From positions 186,001 to 250,000 of the forward strand of contig AZLU01000008.1 of the NCBI GenBank assembly GCA_002224055.1: a stretch of DNA of 64,000 nucleotides, read 5' to 3'. The stretch is from Pezizomycotina sp. ARF18 (taxonomy: Eukaryota > Ascomycota). The position numbers and the translations under genes are program-made. The notes below the pieces were generated by a model, which made no database searches, was not told the origin of the DNA, and worked only from the letters and a program-made list of their open reading frames with translations. Below are positions 23,903 to 36,190 of the stretch, one piece after another. How positions within the stretch are numbered: position 1 is the stretch's first letter; each line of letters starts with the position of its first letter.

Positions 23903-25597
23903 AGCTGATCAGTGATTTAGTGATGTCCTCGGACGAGGCAATTTGCAATATGAGCAGAATACCCAGGGGGCGGGCATCAACACCAATTTCGTGTTATGCA
24001 ACTACGATACCTTGATCACAAAATACGACTCCAATACCTCGTTATAGCTGGGGAAGCAGAGTTAGCTGGGATTTTAGACACTGGTCCAGCCACGTACTGG
24101 ATGAAGCAATTACACGAATAGAGCCGAGCCTCTTTTTGTGATTAACAAAGCAGTCACATTATTACAGGCTTCAAATGCACGCATATTTACTAACCGCGGC
24201 ACATAGAGATGACTATAAACCTTGAAAATCCTAAACAAACGTTTCGGTGGTTTAAATGCTATTACCGAACGAATTACCCCGTGATAAGACCTGTCTTTGG
24301 GTTATACTAATGTTCTCTCCAGTGCATTGTGCGATACAGTCTGAGATTTGTTTGTGCATTCGAGGAAAGCTCGAGCTTGAACTCTACTGTTCAAACTTAT
24401 CGACAATTTCATTTCAAGTCAATTTACGTATCTGCTAATCAATATGTCTACCCCTATGACCTCAAATCAACCGGGTTTCTTAAACAGCAAGTATTATAAC
24501 ATCAATGAAATCCTCAATGACGAAGTAGAAATATATATTCGAGATTCGTGCTGATATGAGGCTCTTTGTCTATTCTCCTGCCAAGCGACCCACGAATTTA
24601 AAATCCCGGCATGTATACTTGCGCGAACCGAGAACTGGATTACTATCTGCCGCTTTGAAAATACTAATAGCCATATCCGTTTTATGCCGGAGATTTATAG
24701 TCTATTATATATGCTATATATTATAGGAAGGGCTCGTTAATTAGCTAAAACTACGCATTTTCCCCAGTCGCTTATTCCGGAACGAGCTTTTGTGTATATC
24801 TATGTTAGTCTTTATAGCGAGCTCGATGCGCAAAACTTCATTTAACATTATAGGAAAAGATTAAAATGTGAAATATAAGTTATTGAAATTCGTCTAGATT
24901 CTGTATATATTCCGTCGATCACTTCATCGTCTTACTGAGATCCTGTTGCACTCGACTACTTAAGCTACTTGCTAATTGTGGAGGAATAGAAGAGAAAGCC
25001 GCTGTGATAACAGCGGTTGTATGTACGCCTGCTCTCAGCGCAGCGATTAACTTCCTGTCCTAATTGATATTTAAGTTTTCGATCCAGTAATAGGCGACTA
25101 CATCTGCGGCGAAGGTTATCAAATAACTTTTGTTCTTCATCCTATAATTTCAAAGTAAGCGAGCATGATATTCTAGAAGGCTTGGTTTCACTTAACATGC
25201 CGGCAAAAAGAACGTTTGAGGGATTATGCGAAATATACTCCCTTTCAGATACGAAGGTAATTGCTCATATGCACGCACAAATGGCTGTCTGATGCTTGAT
25301 TTTTGAATCTAAAGCTTGGAAACGACAGAGATATGCTCATGTTCAGATTTCATGAATACCGAAGGATTTTCACAGTGATTGCTGGTCTTACGCCAGGGTG
25401 TCAGTTGTTCGTAGCTTTTTGAGATAACTGGAACAGATTGGTCTATTAACCACAGTCAAAGACATTAAGTGATCTAAGAAAAGATGTTATAAATAGGAAG
25501 GTTTACCTCGACTTTGTGGCTTTCTCTCGATCGTCACTCTCCATCGGCCTTTCCCTGCCGGCTGTTGCCTTTTCGAAGTCCCCCTAAGTTAAGTTAA

Positions 25598-25612
25598 GTG
25601 GCCGAGCGGTCT
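25598..25612 (+). other. tRNA-Leu/Ser-like A box
   Basis: GTGGCCGAGCGGTCT equals the start of the D arm of fungal tRNA-Leu/Ser genes (A box TGGCnnAGnGG). No acceptor stem or B box follows at the right distance. It lies about 60 bases upstream of the next ATG. It may be chance or a tRNA fragment. Confidence 0.25.
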
Positions 25613-25669
25613 CATATATTGAACAACAACGACATGTACACCAACTTAACCATAAGCTCTTTCATCAAC

Positions 25670-26997
25670 ATGCTTTCAAAGCATCTACTTGCTGCAATTC
25701 AGGCATCTGCCTTCTTGCTGGTGTCGTCTCGGCGGCGGCAGTGGTCTCGCCGGAAGTTGCTGCGACGGCAAGTAAACGGTATTCAAAATACGATACTAAC
25801 GAGGTTAGTGCTAAATTGGCGTTTATCCATTATTCCGGTGAGAAACTCTGACGCTAAATTTTCCGAAAACAAAACAAAAACAAAAAATAGAAGCGAATTA
25901 TGCAACTACTCAAACCAGTAGACGATGTCTACCGTTCTAGCTTAATAAGCTACGATGAGCAGTACGTGGGGGCGCTTCGGGCCAGGTTCGGATCCGGGGA
26001 CGAAACTATTAAAGAGCTTGTTAAACAGCGGATGGGCGCGGAAAGGCTCGACGGGGATCTACTTGACGTCTTATGAACATAAAAAGTGGAAGAAGATAAA
26101 CGAGAAGCACACCGTCATCGCCCGCGACATCTTGAAAACGCTCAAAAATTAGAGAAATATTGATCCAAATAGCAATACATCCGTGTTTGGTGTTTTAAAA
26201 ACGCACGTTGATAAGCAACAGAGAGCTATGAAGGTGTACTTCCAAGATCCAAAGGGATCGAAGATCATGGACAAGTACTACACGAGGATTGTCTGCAAAA
26301 TGCCTTTAATAAGATCAAAATAGATGCTATTAAAAGGAGATTTGGAAAATTAGATAAAATGGACGGTTCGAAAAAGAAGCGGGGCTGTTTAACAACCTGA
26401 AGTAAGTTCATGAGATAAGCTATTTTCTTGCCGAATTAGATCCTGTTTATTCTATTTGAAGGTCTTTTCATTTTGAGGGTTTTTCACCAATGATTTCGCA
26501 TAATAGGAAACCAACTTGAACGAAGAGACCGCCTCGAATACCTTCGCCGACTCGGGGGTTTAGACACCGCTAAGGATCTTCTCAAGGAGATAGAGGGATC
26601 GGAAAAGATCCTCAACAAGATGTTTCCTGAGCGGCGCCTAAGTCCAGCTTTTCGGCGAGTATTTGCCTAAGGATGTAACGCCTGGAATCGACATGATGGC
26701 AGAGATGAGAGACAAGGTATGAGTTTTATTCATTCTCCTTCTTTATACTATGATTTAAGGCTCGTAAAGGCTAAATATGACTTCCCTTTACCTAATGTTA
26801 GATTTACCAAACAAAGTAGGATGACCTTAAAACGGAATTCCCAGATCTTCTGAACGACAACGTACACAGCGCCAATGCTGCCGCCCGGGGACAGAACCAG
26901 GCTAGAGTATAAAGAGATTAGCAGAGAATCAGTAGACCACCTGATTAGAACCAAAGCTGCTTCGAAGAAGGCTGATAAGGATTCTTGGGAGTCTTGA
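25670..26997 (+). CDS. Secreted-looking orphan protein, three exons
   Basis: I recognise no family. ATG at 25670 opens MLSKHLLAAIQASAFLL, a hydrophobic signal-peptide-like start ending near VVSAAAVV. Charged, helical-looking sequence follows: SKRYSKYDTNEVSAKLAF, LISYDEQYVGALRARFG, KELVKQRMGAERLDGDLL, EHKKWKKINEKHTVIARD, VFGVLKTHVDKQQRAMK, DTAKDLLKEIEGSEKIL, EYLPKDVTPGIDMMAEM and LKTEFPDLLNDNVHSANA, ending KKADKDSWES. Introns at 26402-26506 (GTAAGT donor) and 26717-26819 (GTATGA donor) have matching acceptors and join coding to coding. The first exon slips frame several times, starting within the signal peptide, so the gene is either decayed or affected by base loss. Its place in the AT-rich zone and its signal peptide suggest an effector-like secreted protein; that is inference. 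Confidence 0.5.
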
Positions 26998-28403
26998 AGT
27001 TTTGGCGCTGTGGCAATTCTAAGTGCTAAATTCTTCTTCCCGTATGACAATTTACGGCAGGAACGCCGCTAGGCGATGCTGACTGAGCATTGTATTTCCC
27101 TTAAAGGTTATCTCTGATTTTTCATTACTATCTTTTCTTTTATACAGCCTTGACAAGTTTCTTTTTTGTTGGACTAAAGTTTTATAGATAGACTATAGAT
27201 TTCTAAATTTCCATCATTCAACTTGATTAGACATTCCACGTGGATGAGTTTCTATTGAAGTTCGTCTTCGTTCCAAGGTAACAATTACATCGAGTGCCAT
27301 GACTTGAAAGGGTAATGGGAAACACGAGAGCTACTGTAGTGATCTCGGGCGCAGTGGCACGAAGCATAATTTAATTTGAAGTTTCGCTTCAACGCCGTGT
27401 TTTACCTAACACTTGCGCCCTAAAATGCGCCTCCAAAATCCCCAACCAAGGTTCGCGAATTTCTCCGAATTTCCTCGACGGCCATCCGGGAACGCAGGCC
27501 AACCACTTTCCAGGCGGTTAGGGACCCGGCTAAAGTCTCGTTATATTGTAGCAAGAGACTCGAATGGCTCCTATGTATGGGTTTTAAATTAATGGCGCTG
27601 TGTGAACCGGCTGAGTAACAGAAATTTGGTTATATAAATGTACTCAATGCTGGGTAGAACATCCCTCGAGGTTATCCATACTCAATGTCCCGTACTGCTA
27701 AGTGAGGAGAAATCACAGCACAAAGACAACCTAACTATGTTGAGAATGTGGATAAATCACCCGGATACTGCCCGGGTTTCCCACGGTGCCGCATGCTGTC
27801 AAACACACGTGGCGAAGCTAAGGCATGAAATTTAGCCGCATACGCAACATCTCCAGGGCGCGTTTGTAGACATGGCCTCCTCTGTGCTAACAATATGAAA
27901 TCGTTCTCCTGCTATACAAGCCGCTAGAATACCAGTACCTCTAAAAACTTGAATTATGAGCCGCTAACTACATGGGATTGCTTTGTGATTCTCTTTTAAA
28001 TACGGCCGTAGAAAACCGCTCCAACTTTGCTCTGTTTATATATAGCACTATGCTGCCGTTTCAGTTGGCAAATGCAAAATTAGAAATCTAAATAAGAAGC
28101 TCTAATGAAATCGCACGACCCACTAATACGTCCCGGGCCAGTGAACCTATCCACATTGCTACCCAGATCAAGGGTTCCTTCTACATTGTATTTGTTAAAC
28201 TTATAGCAACTTCGCAGATATATAAAGCACCTCGAAGCGATACTCCATCCTATCCCAAATATTCCTTCACCAAAGTTTGGGAAGACATTCCACCCCTTCG
28301 GCCCCTTTTTCTCCATAAAAAGGAAACTGCATCGTACGCATCTTTAAAACTCTTTATCAAAATCGCACACCAATTTATAACCCTTCTTGATATTCCACGA
28401 AAA
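26998..28403. other. Intergenic region with a GC-richer patch
   Basis: No gene seen. A patch at about 27300-27560 is clearly richer in G and C than its surroundings and contains a TTGAAG/CTTCAA hairpin near 27375-27395. It may be the remains of an older gene or element. The last 200 bases before 28404 are C/T-rich and probably promoter. Confidence 0.4.
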
Positions 28404-29271
28404 ATGGCCACTCGATACCTTCTTTTTGCTGCCCTCACTCTCCAAGCTGCCCTCGCGATTCCTATCGACGATTCTACTCGCCAGCAAACAAGTGACCATG
28501 GAAATCATCCGCGCCGGAATCGAAAAATGGCCAGCTCGACCAAGTCGAAACCTGACCCTCCGCTCGTTATCAGCCAGTCGCTGCAAATTCAGTTCCAGGA
28601 ACCGAAGAATTCGATCCTTTCTGTCTCCAGCTTATAGCTCCTAACAGTAAATACGATAAGCATTTCCTCACTCTGCGGCGCCCTGAATACCATGCTCACA
28701 GTCAGCCAACCTACGGGAAAGAAGGGGACTCTCAGGAAGAGTACATGTTCTGGAGCTTCAAGCTGAAGAATTTACCATATGCCACGAGCGACACCGTCGA
28801 CAGACTCGACAAGACTTTCCATTTCAGCCATATTGCCGGTTCGTCCCGCCCTCTTCTCAGCTCGGTTGGGGAGGTGAAATTTGGTGATGCTTTCGAAAGT
28901 ACTGGTATAGCCTACCACCTCGCCTCCCAAGTGCCACAAAAGAAATGTCCATTGCCTACTTCGTCCCGATGGATCGAAGAGGGTGGTCACAAACAGGTAC
29001 TCGGGCCAAACGATCAACTACACTTGCCAACGACTGCGCACGAAGATAAGACGGGTATCTAAACTTGAACGGGGAGGAGAAAACGAATTGGAGTCTGGTG
29101 CTCCGGGAACTGCGATATACACCGGAGAGAAGCGCGTTGTGGGCAGCTATGAAGTTGACAATGGAAATGAGTATATTTTATCAGCCTCCAGGCGATTTCA
29201 AGAAAGTCCATGAGGTATTTAAGACGTTGCCAGTGCCGGTTAGGATCAAAGTAAATCGAGGCTGCCATTGA
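28404..29271 (+). CDS. Secreted orphan protein, tandem paralog A
   Basis: ATG at 28404 opens MATRYLLFAALTLQAALAIP, a clear signal peptide with an AxA-like cleavage site. The frames then show KHFLTLRRPEY, EEYMFWSFKLKNLPYATS, DRLDKTFHFSHIAGSSRP, SIAYFVPMDRRGW, GYLNLNGEEKTNWSLVL, SIFYQPPGDFKKV and the end VPVRIKVNRGCH. The same order of motifs recurs in the gene at 30.8 kb, so the two form a local family. I do not recognise it outside this window. No intron is needed. The coding frame changes about four times. Base loss in homopolymers is a sufficient cause, but decay cannot be excluded. Likely an extracellular protein of about 290 residues. Confidence 0.55.
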
Positions 29272-30798
29272 AAATCTATCATGGTCGGGGTACGAGTGGT
29301 TATCGAGCGATTGTTTAGTAATTCTCTTTATCCTTTACGTCATTAGTCATTACTTCTTGTTAACCCAATCATTGTGGATTGGTAGCTCTAAATGTACATA
29401 TCTATATTCTTTTTGAAACAATAGTCAAGGTTTCCGTCACTTATCAGAAAGTCTCAGCATGTATAGTATTATAGTTTTTTTGTGATTTTATAGCTCAATT
29501 CTATGACATGATATTTACGGGCAATTTTATTGGGGAACTCTGTAGAACCTTCAGAGCGGAAGGAACTAAGTAGCTAGAGCTCATGGCACGTATTATTTCT
29601 GTAATTCTTCATATAACCGGCTACATATTGGCTCGCTTGAAAGACCGAGAGATTCCTCATTTTTATCTTTATCTTCGTAAACGTAACATCTATCTACATA
29701 ATACAGCGATATCTTTTACTTCTTCGGTGATAGCCAAACTAGGATTTATTTCAATCACAGACCAACTCGGCGTCATAAACGTAATCGGTCGCAACAACGG
29801 TATGAAAGAGGGGAAAGAGGGGAGGGAAAGAGAAAAAAAAGAAGAAGAAGAGGGAGGACTGTTTTCTTTCCGTTATGTATTCACTTACTTGCTTTGATTC
29901 CATTTTAAAAAAAGAAAACTTTCTTAAACGGATAATACTGCGGTTCGATAACAAACCCAAATGGTCTTGGGAAGCACTTCCCTTCTATTTTTCCTCATTT
30001 GTCGATTTTGCTTCACGAATCTAACTACGTTCTTTGACCTATACATATGGAAATTTATGCTTTGTTTATGCCTCCTCTCCGTTGAGACTTCAGCCGATGT
30101 TAACGTCGAATTTTACGTATTGATAACTCTTATTAATTTATACCAGTAGCATTGTATCTGTTCCGTCTTCGCCGTATATTTAATATTTCAGTGTAGATTT
30201 ATTCCGGTGTATATATCAAACTGTTAAATTCTTTTTTTTTTTTTTTTTGCTCAATTAACGATCTGCCTAAAAGCTAGTTTTTTTTTTTTCTTCAAAAATT
30301 TAACCGGTAAACTGATGTCTGAGGTCTAAGGTGAAATAAGCAACGTAGTCCGTAGGTCGATTATTGAGAGTTTATAGTTAAATCGATCGGGGAGTTATTT
30401 GTTGATTTCCACCGTCAAAACAAAAAACAAAAAACAAAAAAAAAAAAGAAATTGAAACTTTTACACCGATTTCTTGGCTAAAATGTTGCTTTAACGCGCC
30501 TCTCTGGTTGTTTCTAATGGTGCCTAGCCGGCCGGTAGAATATTCAATTGTTTCGGTGTAAACTGGCTGCAATAAACCACAACGCATTTTAGTTTACAGT
30601 ATTGGTAACGGCCCTTTTTCATCTATACCACATTTCCTAAGTTGATAGTCTTCTGATGTGCACTCTTTATATATTTATAAAGAGGCAAACGTCCCTCAAT
30701 ACATCTCCACTCATAGGATTCCTAAAATTTATGTTGACTACCTTCCAAATACTCATCCAAATTCTTTCCTTATCCAAATACTTATCGAATACTCTACG
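29272..30798. other. AT-rich spacer between the two paralogs
   Basis: No gene seen. Contains a purine-rich patch at about 29805-29855, T runs near 30233-30249 and 30280-30290, and an A-rich stretch at 30418-30450. The C/T-rich sequence from 30690 may be the promoter of the second paralog. Confidence 0.5.
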
Positions 30799-31759
30799 AT
30801 GGTCTATTCAAAAATGGCAGTGCGATTACTATTCCTCGTAGCGGTTGCATTTGAAACTTCCCTCGCGGTTCCTGTGGACTCCTCTCAGGCGGGGCGACAA
30901 AAATCGAAGGAGTTCTGGGATCGATGGGGATCAAGCAGACTATTTGGTTTAAGAAGACCCCTGGTCCTGATGTGGTGATACCAAAATTCGAAGAGCTGAA
31001 GGGTATTTCTGTCTTCGAGTCATTGCTCTGGCACGATTTCCACGAGAAATTCCTAACGATGGCGATCCGTGGCGCCCCGGATCTAGACTTTCCATCCTCG
31101 GCGGCCTCACATCTTGTAAGGCAGCCGTATTTTCTCTGGCACTTGAACACGGATCCAAGGTTACCAGTCCACCACGATAAGCTCTATCATTTCAAGCAAA
31201 TCGCCAGTACATCCGCACAACACAACTATCAACAACAACTTAGCTATCAGCCAGGTACAGCGACTTACGACCTCGCCATACTATCCGGTTCGATGGAGAG
31301 ATCTTACCCGTACTTCGTCCCTCCAAGCACAGAGAACATCGTTGCTAACCCTGCTGTCGGCACGCCCGTTCCCCTGAAAGTCCTACGACTGCCAGTGTCG
31401 ATGAGAGCGGATACTTAAACTTGAATCAAGAAGAGAAAACTATTTGGAGAATAGTTTATCCGGCATCCCAGTCGCAGGAGGAGCATCAATTTAAAGACTA
31501 CACTATATTGTATCAAGCCCCAGGCGCTCTAGAAAAGAACCGACATCAACCTTACAATGGGAAACCAAATTCTAAGGTAAACCGGAAGGCGAATTTCAAC
31601 TCAAAGTCGCAAAGAAAGTCCAAGATCAACTCGGGCAACTTGAATTCATACTTAAGCGCAAATCCTGGAGCCATTCCGAAAGCGGTTCCAAACCCGGATT
31701 TGGGTCAAGTTGTTGCTGGACCGGTGGTAAGAATAAAGGTTGACCATGCATGCATCTGA
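30799..31759 (+). CDS. Secreted orphan protein, tandem paralog B
   Basis: Signal peptide MAVRLLFLVAVAFETSLAVP begins at the ATG at 30814; a second ATG at 30799 lies in the same frame. It is followed by EKFLTMAIRGAP, QPYFLWHLNTDPRLPVHH, DKLYHFKQIAS, RSYPYFVPPS, GYLNLNQEEKTIWRIVY, TILYQAPGALEK, an inserted Asn/Lys/Ser-rich stretch (KVNRKANFNSKSQRKSK) and the end PVVRIKVDHACI. Each block matches paralog A in the same order, including the last residues before the stop. The Asn/Lys-rich insert near the C-terminus is absent from A and makes B longer (about 315 residues). Frame changes are fewer than in A: one near 30,960 and one near 31,420. Confidence 0.58.
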
Positions 31760-34041
31760 AAAAACCAATATATATTCCTTTGTTTATTAAATTTCTCTTT
31801 CAAAAATCAATGTATATATATGAGCTTAGTATTATACCAAAGTGAGCTTCCAGGTCCCTACAGTCATAGTATCGTGATCACGGTGCCTATATCATAATAC
31901 TATCATTTCCTGGAAAATCAAACCCTCTGCTTGAGTTGACCTATATTCATTCCTCGAATAGTTCAGACTTCTTCACGCTCCGTACATCATCATTAAACTA
32001 ATATTAATATATACCTTTTATTAAATACTTTTTTATAATTTAATAAAAATTTATAATATACAACCGCATTTATCAAAAACTAGGCGCAGTTCGGTGCTCT
32101 AGCAATCGGTGGACACAGGTGGGGGGCTTTTTATAGAGTGTGCGGTTTACCACAGAAAATAAAAAAAGTTTCTCATTATTTTTGTCTCCACTTATCTAGC
32201 TATACTTTAGTTAGCACTGTACTCTTGCTTTCCTCATTTTTCTTACAATTTCTCTAATAAATTCTGTAGGACAGAAAGATCTCACAAATCTAATAAGCAC
32301 TGCTCAATTGCATGATGTCGGGGGATGAGCCTCAGGCTTGATTGTTTTTACCGAGTCCGGTGCTGCGGTTGTTCTAATGAAATTTATCGCCACTTAATGC
32401 CGGTCCTGCCTGGCAGCCCGAGCCACCCCCGGCCGTTTCGGCGACTTGTGCTGACATACACAGGATATTAATCACGACATGAACCAATTGCGGCGCCAGC
32501 CTTACGGTTAAATGCGTGCCTGATGGCGGCGATTATGCATAACAAAAAGCTGCAGCAGAGGTTGGAGGCGAAGAGCCCTGCGCCGACCCCGCTCAGCACG
32601 ATCGGGTAATTGTTGAACAACGTGCTTCACAATATAGTTTTCAATGCTTCTAACATCCCCGTTAAATCAGCACAGAGGCGACGTTGATGTCTCCACAAAT
32701 ATTTCGAATTTTATGACCTTAGAGACTTGTTCGTGAGAGAAAGTGTAATGGAATGCTTACGCAGCCCAATAGTTAGGCGGCGGGACTGGAGTGCTCGTAA
32801 AAGCCTGAATTTCGTTTTCATAGCAAAGCCGTACTAAAGCCGTACCTCCGTAGAACTACTAACTTTAAGCTTTGAATCATTGCTAATTAAACGTTTTTCT
32901 ACCGGATTATAGGCGTACATTAAGCGGCGGAAAACAAACCTCACCGCCGCAAGGCTATAGAGCATCGCAGGCGGCGTCCTGTTTCATTACACAAACTCGA
33001 AACCTCTATGATTTATCAACATCGAGTAAATACTACCAACTGGAGGTTAAATGGAAAGGCCTCAAGCTATATAAGTGCAGCTTCGCAGAACCCAGGAGAC
33101 TTTCATCGTCATTGAAAATATCATTTCCCGACATTATCGTTTAATTACCCTCTTGACTCTTTACCACCTCACGATAGCTAGCCATACGAATTATACAAAA
33201 CACATCCCACGTTTCTTCCTGTACCATATCTTATTCTCATTACCCTAATCTCTTACTCTAGCTCCATAATTCCCTTTTCCACCTCATATTCCCCCCACAA
33301 AGCAACACTTTTGGTAGGCCCGGAATATTTGTTCAGCTCAATGGATCTCACCGATGGCGTTCCGGTTTATCCTTCTTGGAGGTTGGCGCTTCAATTCACT
33401 AACGCTGCTCCAACTCAAACGCCTCCCGCATCGTGATATGTCTTGTTTCACACACAGTGTATCTTTACCGAATAACTACTATACGTAGCGGTTGTCCGGC
33501 CGCCGATGGTAGTCCAGAACAGATAGTATTCGCTTGGTAATGTCGCCATGGAAATATAATCAATACAAAAAATGGATTTCTCTATTGAGTCTCGGTGAAT
33601 TCAGAATAGAGATATTTGAAATCATACAAAAAAGGGAGCGAATGTGAAAAGAAAAGTCTTTGAAATACTGGTGAGGGTCAGCCATAATAACGTAAGAGAA
33701 ATTAAAATAAAAAAAGAAAATATCGATGGCTGTAATCCCGTTTATCTTCAACAAGGTTGCCTACAGGGTATTCGGACTGTATGAGCTGTCATTATTCCTA
33801 TCCCCCCATTTTCCCTTTTCCAAGTCGACCGCGAGGTCGTATATTATAGTTTTTTTTTTTTTTTTTTTTTTTTTTTTGTTTTCTGTCGTTACGCGTTTGC
33901 AATGAAATGAAAAGCAAGGGAAGAAGAAAGAAGAAAGTAGAAGAAGCATGCTGGACTCGCTCGCTAAAGTCGCATGAAAACAATGAGGAATGACACGCTA
34001 AGAAACAAGATGAAAATAACAATCATAAAAGGGTTATAGAA
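31760..34041. other. AT-rich region with a GC-rich island
   Basis: No gene seen. An island at about 32310-32620 is GC-rich against an AT-rich surround and includes an open run reading LMAAIMHNKKLQQRLEAK before a stop, possibly a relic exon. A 27-base T run lies at about 33851-33877. No terminal repeats were seen around the island. Confidence 0.4.
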
Positions 34042-34443
34042 CTAGACTTGGTCGTCTGCCTGTCGAGATTGCTGGCGTGTTGAGATGCTTACCAAGAACG
34101 AGCCGACGAACAAGAGGATAGAGGAGCAAACGTCTCTGACGTCGGAAAGACTCGCAATGCCTATCGCGAGCAGACTGAAAGAAATCGGGTAAAAGGTGAA
34201 AACTCCTCCAAACCTGGTTGGAAAACCTGCACCATGAATCCCGAAAGTAAGACAACGAATATGAGAGTCAGCTCTGCAAATCGGGAACCCCAATTTTGTT
34301 CTTATAGTACACGCCGGCGGTTGGGACCCAGACTGTTGTGATTATCCTGGCGAGCAGAGCCGATGGGACCCATCCTGGTACAGCAAGATGTTCGCTCCTG
34401 CGAGAAGAACCATCAAGGCGGTCGTAAGCAAATTAAATTTCAT
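34042..34443 (-). CDS. Small membrane protein, about four helices
   Basis: ATG at 34443 (minus strand) opens MKFNLLTTALMVLLAGANIL. Other frames continue with WVPSALLARIITTVWVPT, YYKNKIGVPDLQS, ELTLIFVVLLSGFMVQVF and FTFYPISFSLLAIGIASL, then DVCSSILLFVGSFLVSIS, and a polar tail ending QADDQV. That is four or five hydrophobic segments, as in a small polytopic membrane protein of about 130 residues. The frame changes about twice, so the order is read from motifs rather than one open frame. No family recognised. The next minus-strand gene ends about 250 bases upstream. Confidence 0.4.
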
Positions 34444-34689
34444 TCTAAAACACGCGAAAAAATGGTTCGTTGTTGCTGAGTTTGATCCTCGGTCCATTGC
34501 GCTGGCGCAACTAAAGAAATTAAGGACTAGGAGGAGTCTAATAGTCCGTGCAATAGCACGAGATCGCATTACGCCGAGTATATTGTGGAAAAGTCTGAAA
34601 ATCGGCAGTTTGCTCTCATCTAAAAGCTCTGTGAAGTCGCTCGCTTTGAATTTCAAGCAGTTTCGAGGCCGTATGGAGCTCGAAGAATC

Positions 34690-35022
34690 TCAAGAGCCTG
34701 TGACTGGAATGATAAATTGTCGTATGCTCCAACAGGTTTGGTCCTGCTGTCCACATTCTCGCCGGCATCCATACTTGGTCGCGAAATGATACCTAGATTT
34801 GGATTCCGCAGTGTAGGGATACGCTTGAAAGAGAAGAGGAAGCTCGCGGAACAGAGTTCGGTGTGCATTAATCTCTGCTGGCCACTCTTCTTTGCTAGCG
34901 GTATTGACATTTCCTTGGTTTGTAGACATCCAATCAGCAAAGACCGCTCAGAGATTGTTGGAAGATATACCTTCAGGACCCAACCCGGCTGAAGGTGTAT
35001 AAGCATACACCTGATCAGCCAT
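34690..35022 (-). CDS. Unrecognised small protein, one in-frame stop
   Basis: From the ATG at 35022 (MADQVYAYTPSAGLGPEG) the minus-strand frame stays open to 34690 except for one TGA after ISSNNL. It then reads AVFADWMSTNQGNV, ASKEEWPAEINAHRTLF, LLFQAYPYTAESKSRYHF, ATKYGCRRECGQQDQTCW and ends IPVTGS, giving 110 codons. The residue make-up looks coding, and three cysteines cluster near the end. The TGA could be a C-to-T change in CGA, or the annotation could need an intron there. Function unknown. Confidence 0.42.
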
Positions 35023-36190
35023 GAACAGACATATACAACTCTCCAAGTTGTAGTGTAGTCAATCAATAATTCTGAGCTTGAGTCAAACTCCACTCCCCAA
35101 TATTCAAGTCAAGTTTAACGGTTGGCTCCGTAGGCCATAGCCCGGAAATTCATTGCATATTTCCCATCTCCGGTATCTTCCATCCTGGGCCATCTCCCGC
35201 AGACTTCAATCTCTTCCATTTCCCCCACTTATCTAGCAGCAACGAGCGGAATGTCTAACGTAAGAACTGCCCGCTGCACGAATGCTAACAGCTTGCAAAA
35301 GTGGCTGTAGGGTATATAAGCTTAGGAGTGAACTAACAATTTTAGGAAATGTAGCACTAGATGGCTAAGCAAAGATATGCGAACAGCCAAGACAGTGCTT
35401 GAGGTCTGTCACCAAATAAAGTATTGATCGTGAAGATGTAGGACCGAGTGAAAATTCCGGTAAAGAAAATATAGATAGTAAAAAGTGCTGCCAGGATTCG
35501 GAGAGGGTGGTATTCACTGGAGATCTTGTCAGCGCCGGATGAGGGGAAACCATCAGTTCCTTCCGCTAGTAAAGTATTAAAGGAGAAATGATTGATACAG
35601 ATGATACTTATGAAAATCCATACTTCAGCCTATTTAGAAAATGAAGGCTTATATAACTCTCATCAATCGGAATATATAATCTTGAAGACTCCATGTAGAT
35701 AATAACAAATGTACGTTGCATGAAGGTGCCACGAGGATCATTCTATTACAACAAGAATATAATATGTAGAATTTTCTTCAACGTACCTTGAGCTTTCTGA
35801 TGATCTCGAATCAGTTACCTCGCTTCCAGCCACTCTCCTGACCTTTCCCGGCGATGTGAGAATCGTTCGGCGCTGAACCAAAGTGTAAATACAAAATTTT
35901 AAGGAACGTTCGGTTGGATAATAATAAAAAGACTAGTCGTATATTCTAAGTTACAAAAGAAAAGCGGGAAATATCTAGGCTAAAGAGAATTCCGTAATGT
36001 ATAAAAATAATTGGAAAATCGATAAGCGGTGAGATAGTAGGTTTATGTGTTATTGGTGGTTTAAGATCAATCTTGTATCGCCATGGGGCTGCTATGAATT
36101 TTATAAGAAAAAGTTGTACCGAGCCTTGTCTGGCGATGCTGATAGGGTGCAACTATTAACGACGATAGGAATGGGCGTCGTCCAATTACG
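35023..36190. other. AT-rich intergenic region
   Basis: I see nothing firm in this stretch. Short open frames on both strands lack ATG starts or motifs. Confidence 0.5.

Larger units (their letters stand above)
22417..25597. other. AT-rich region with few features
   Basis: No gene is supported. The stretch holds tRNA-like sequences and hairpins at 23.5-23.9 kb, given separately. Open frames are short, and most lack an ATG. Confidence 0.5.
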
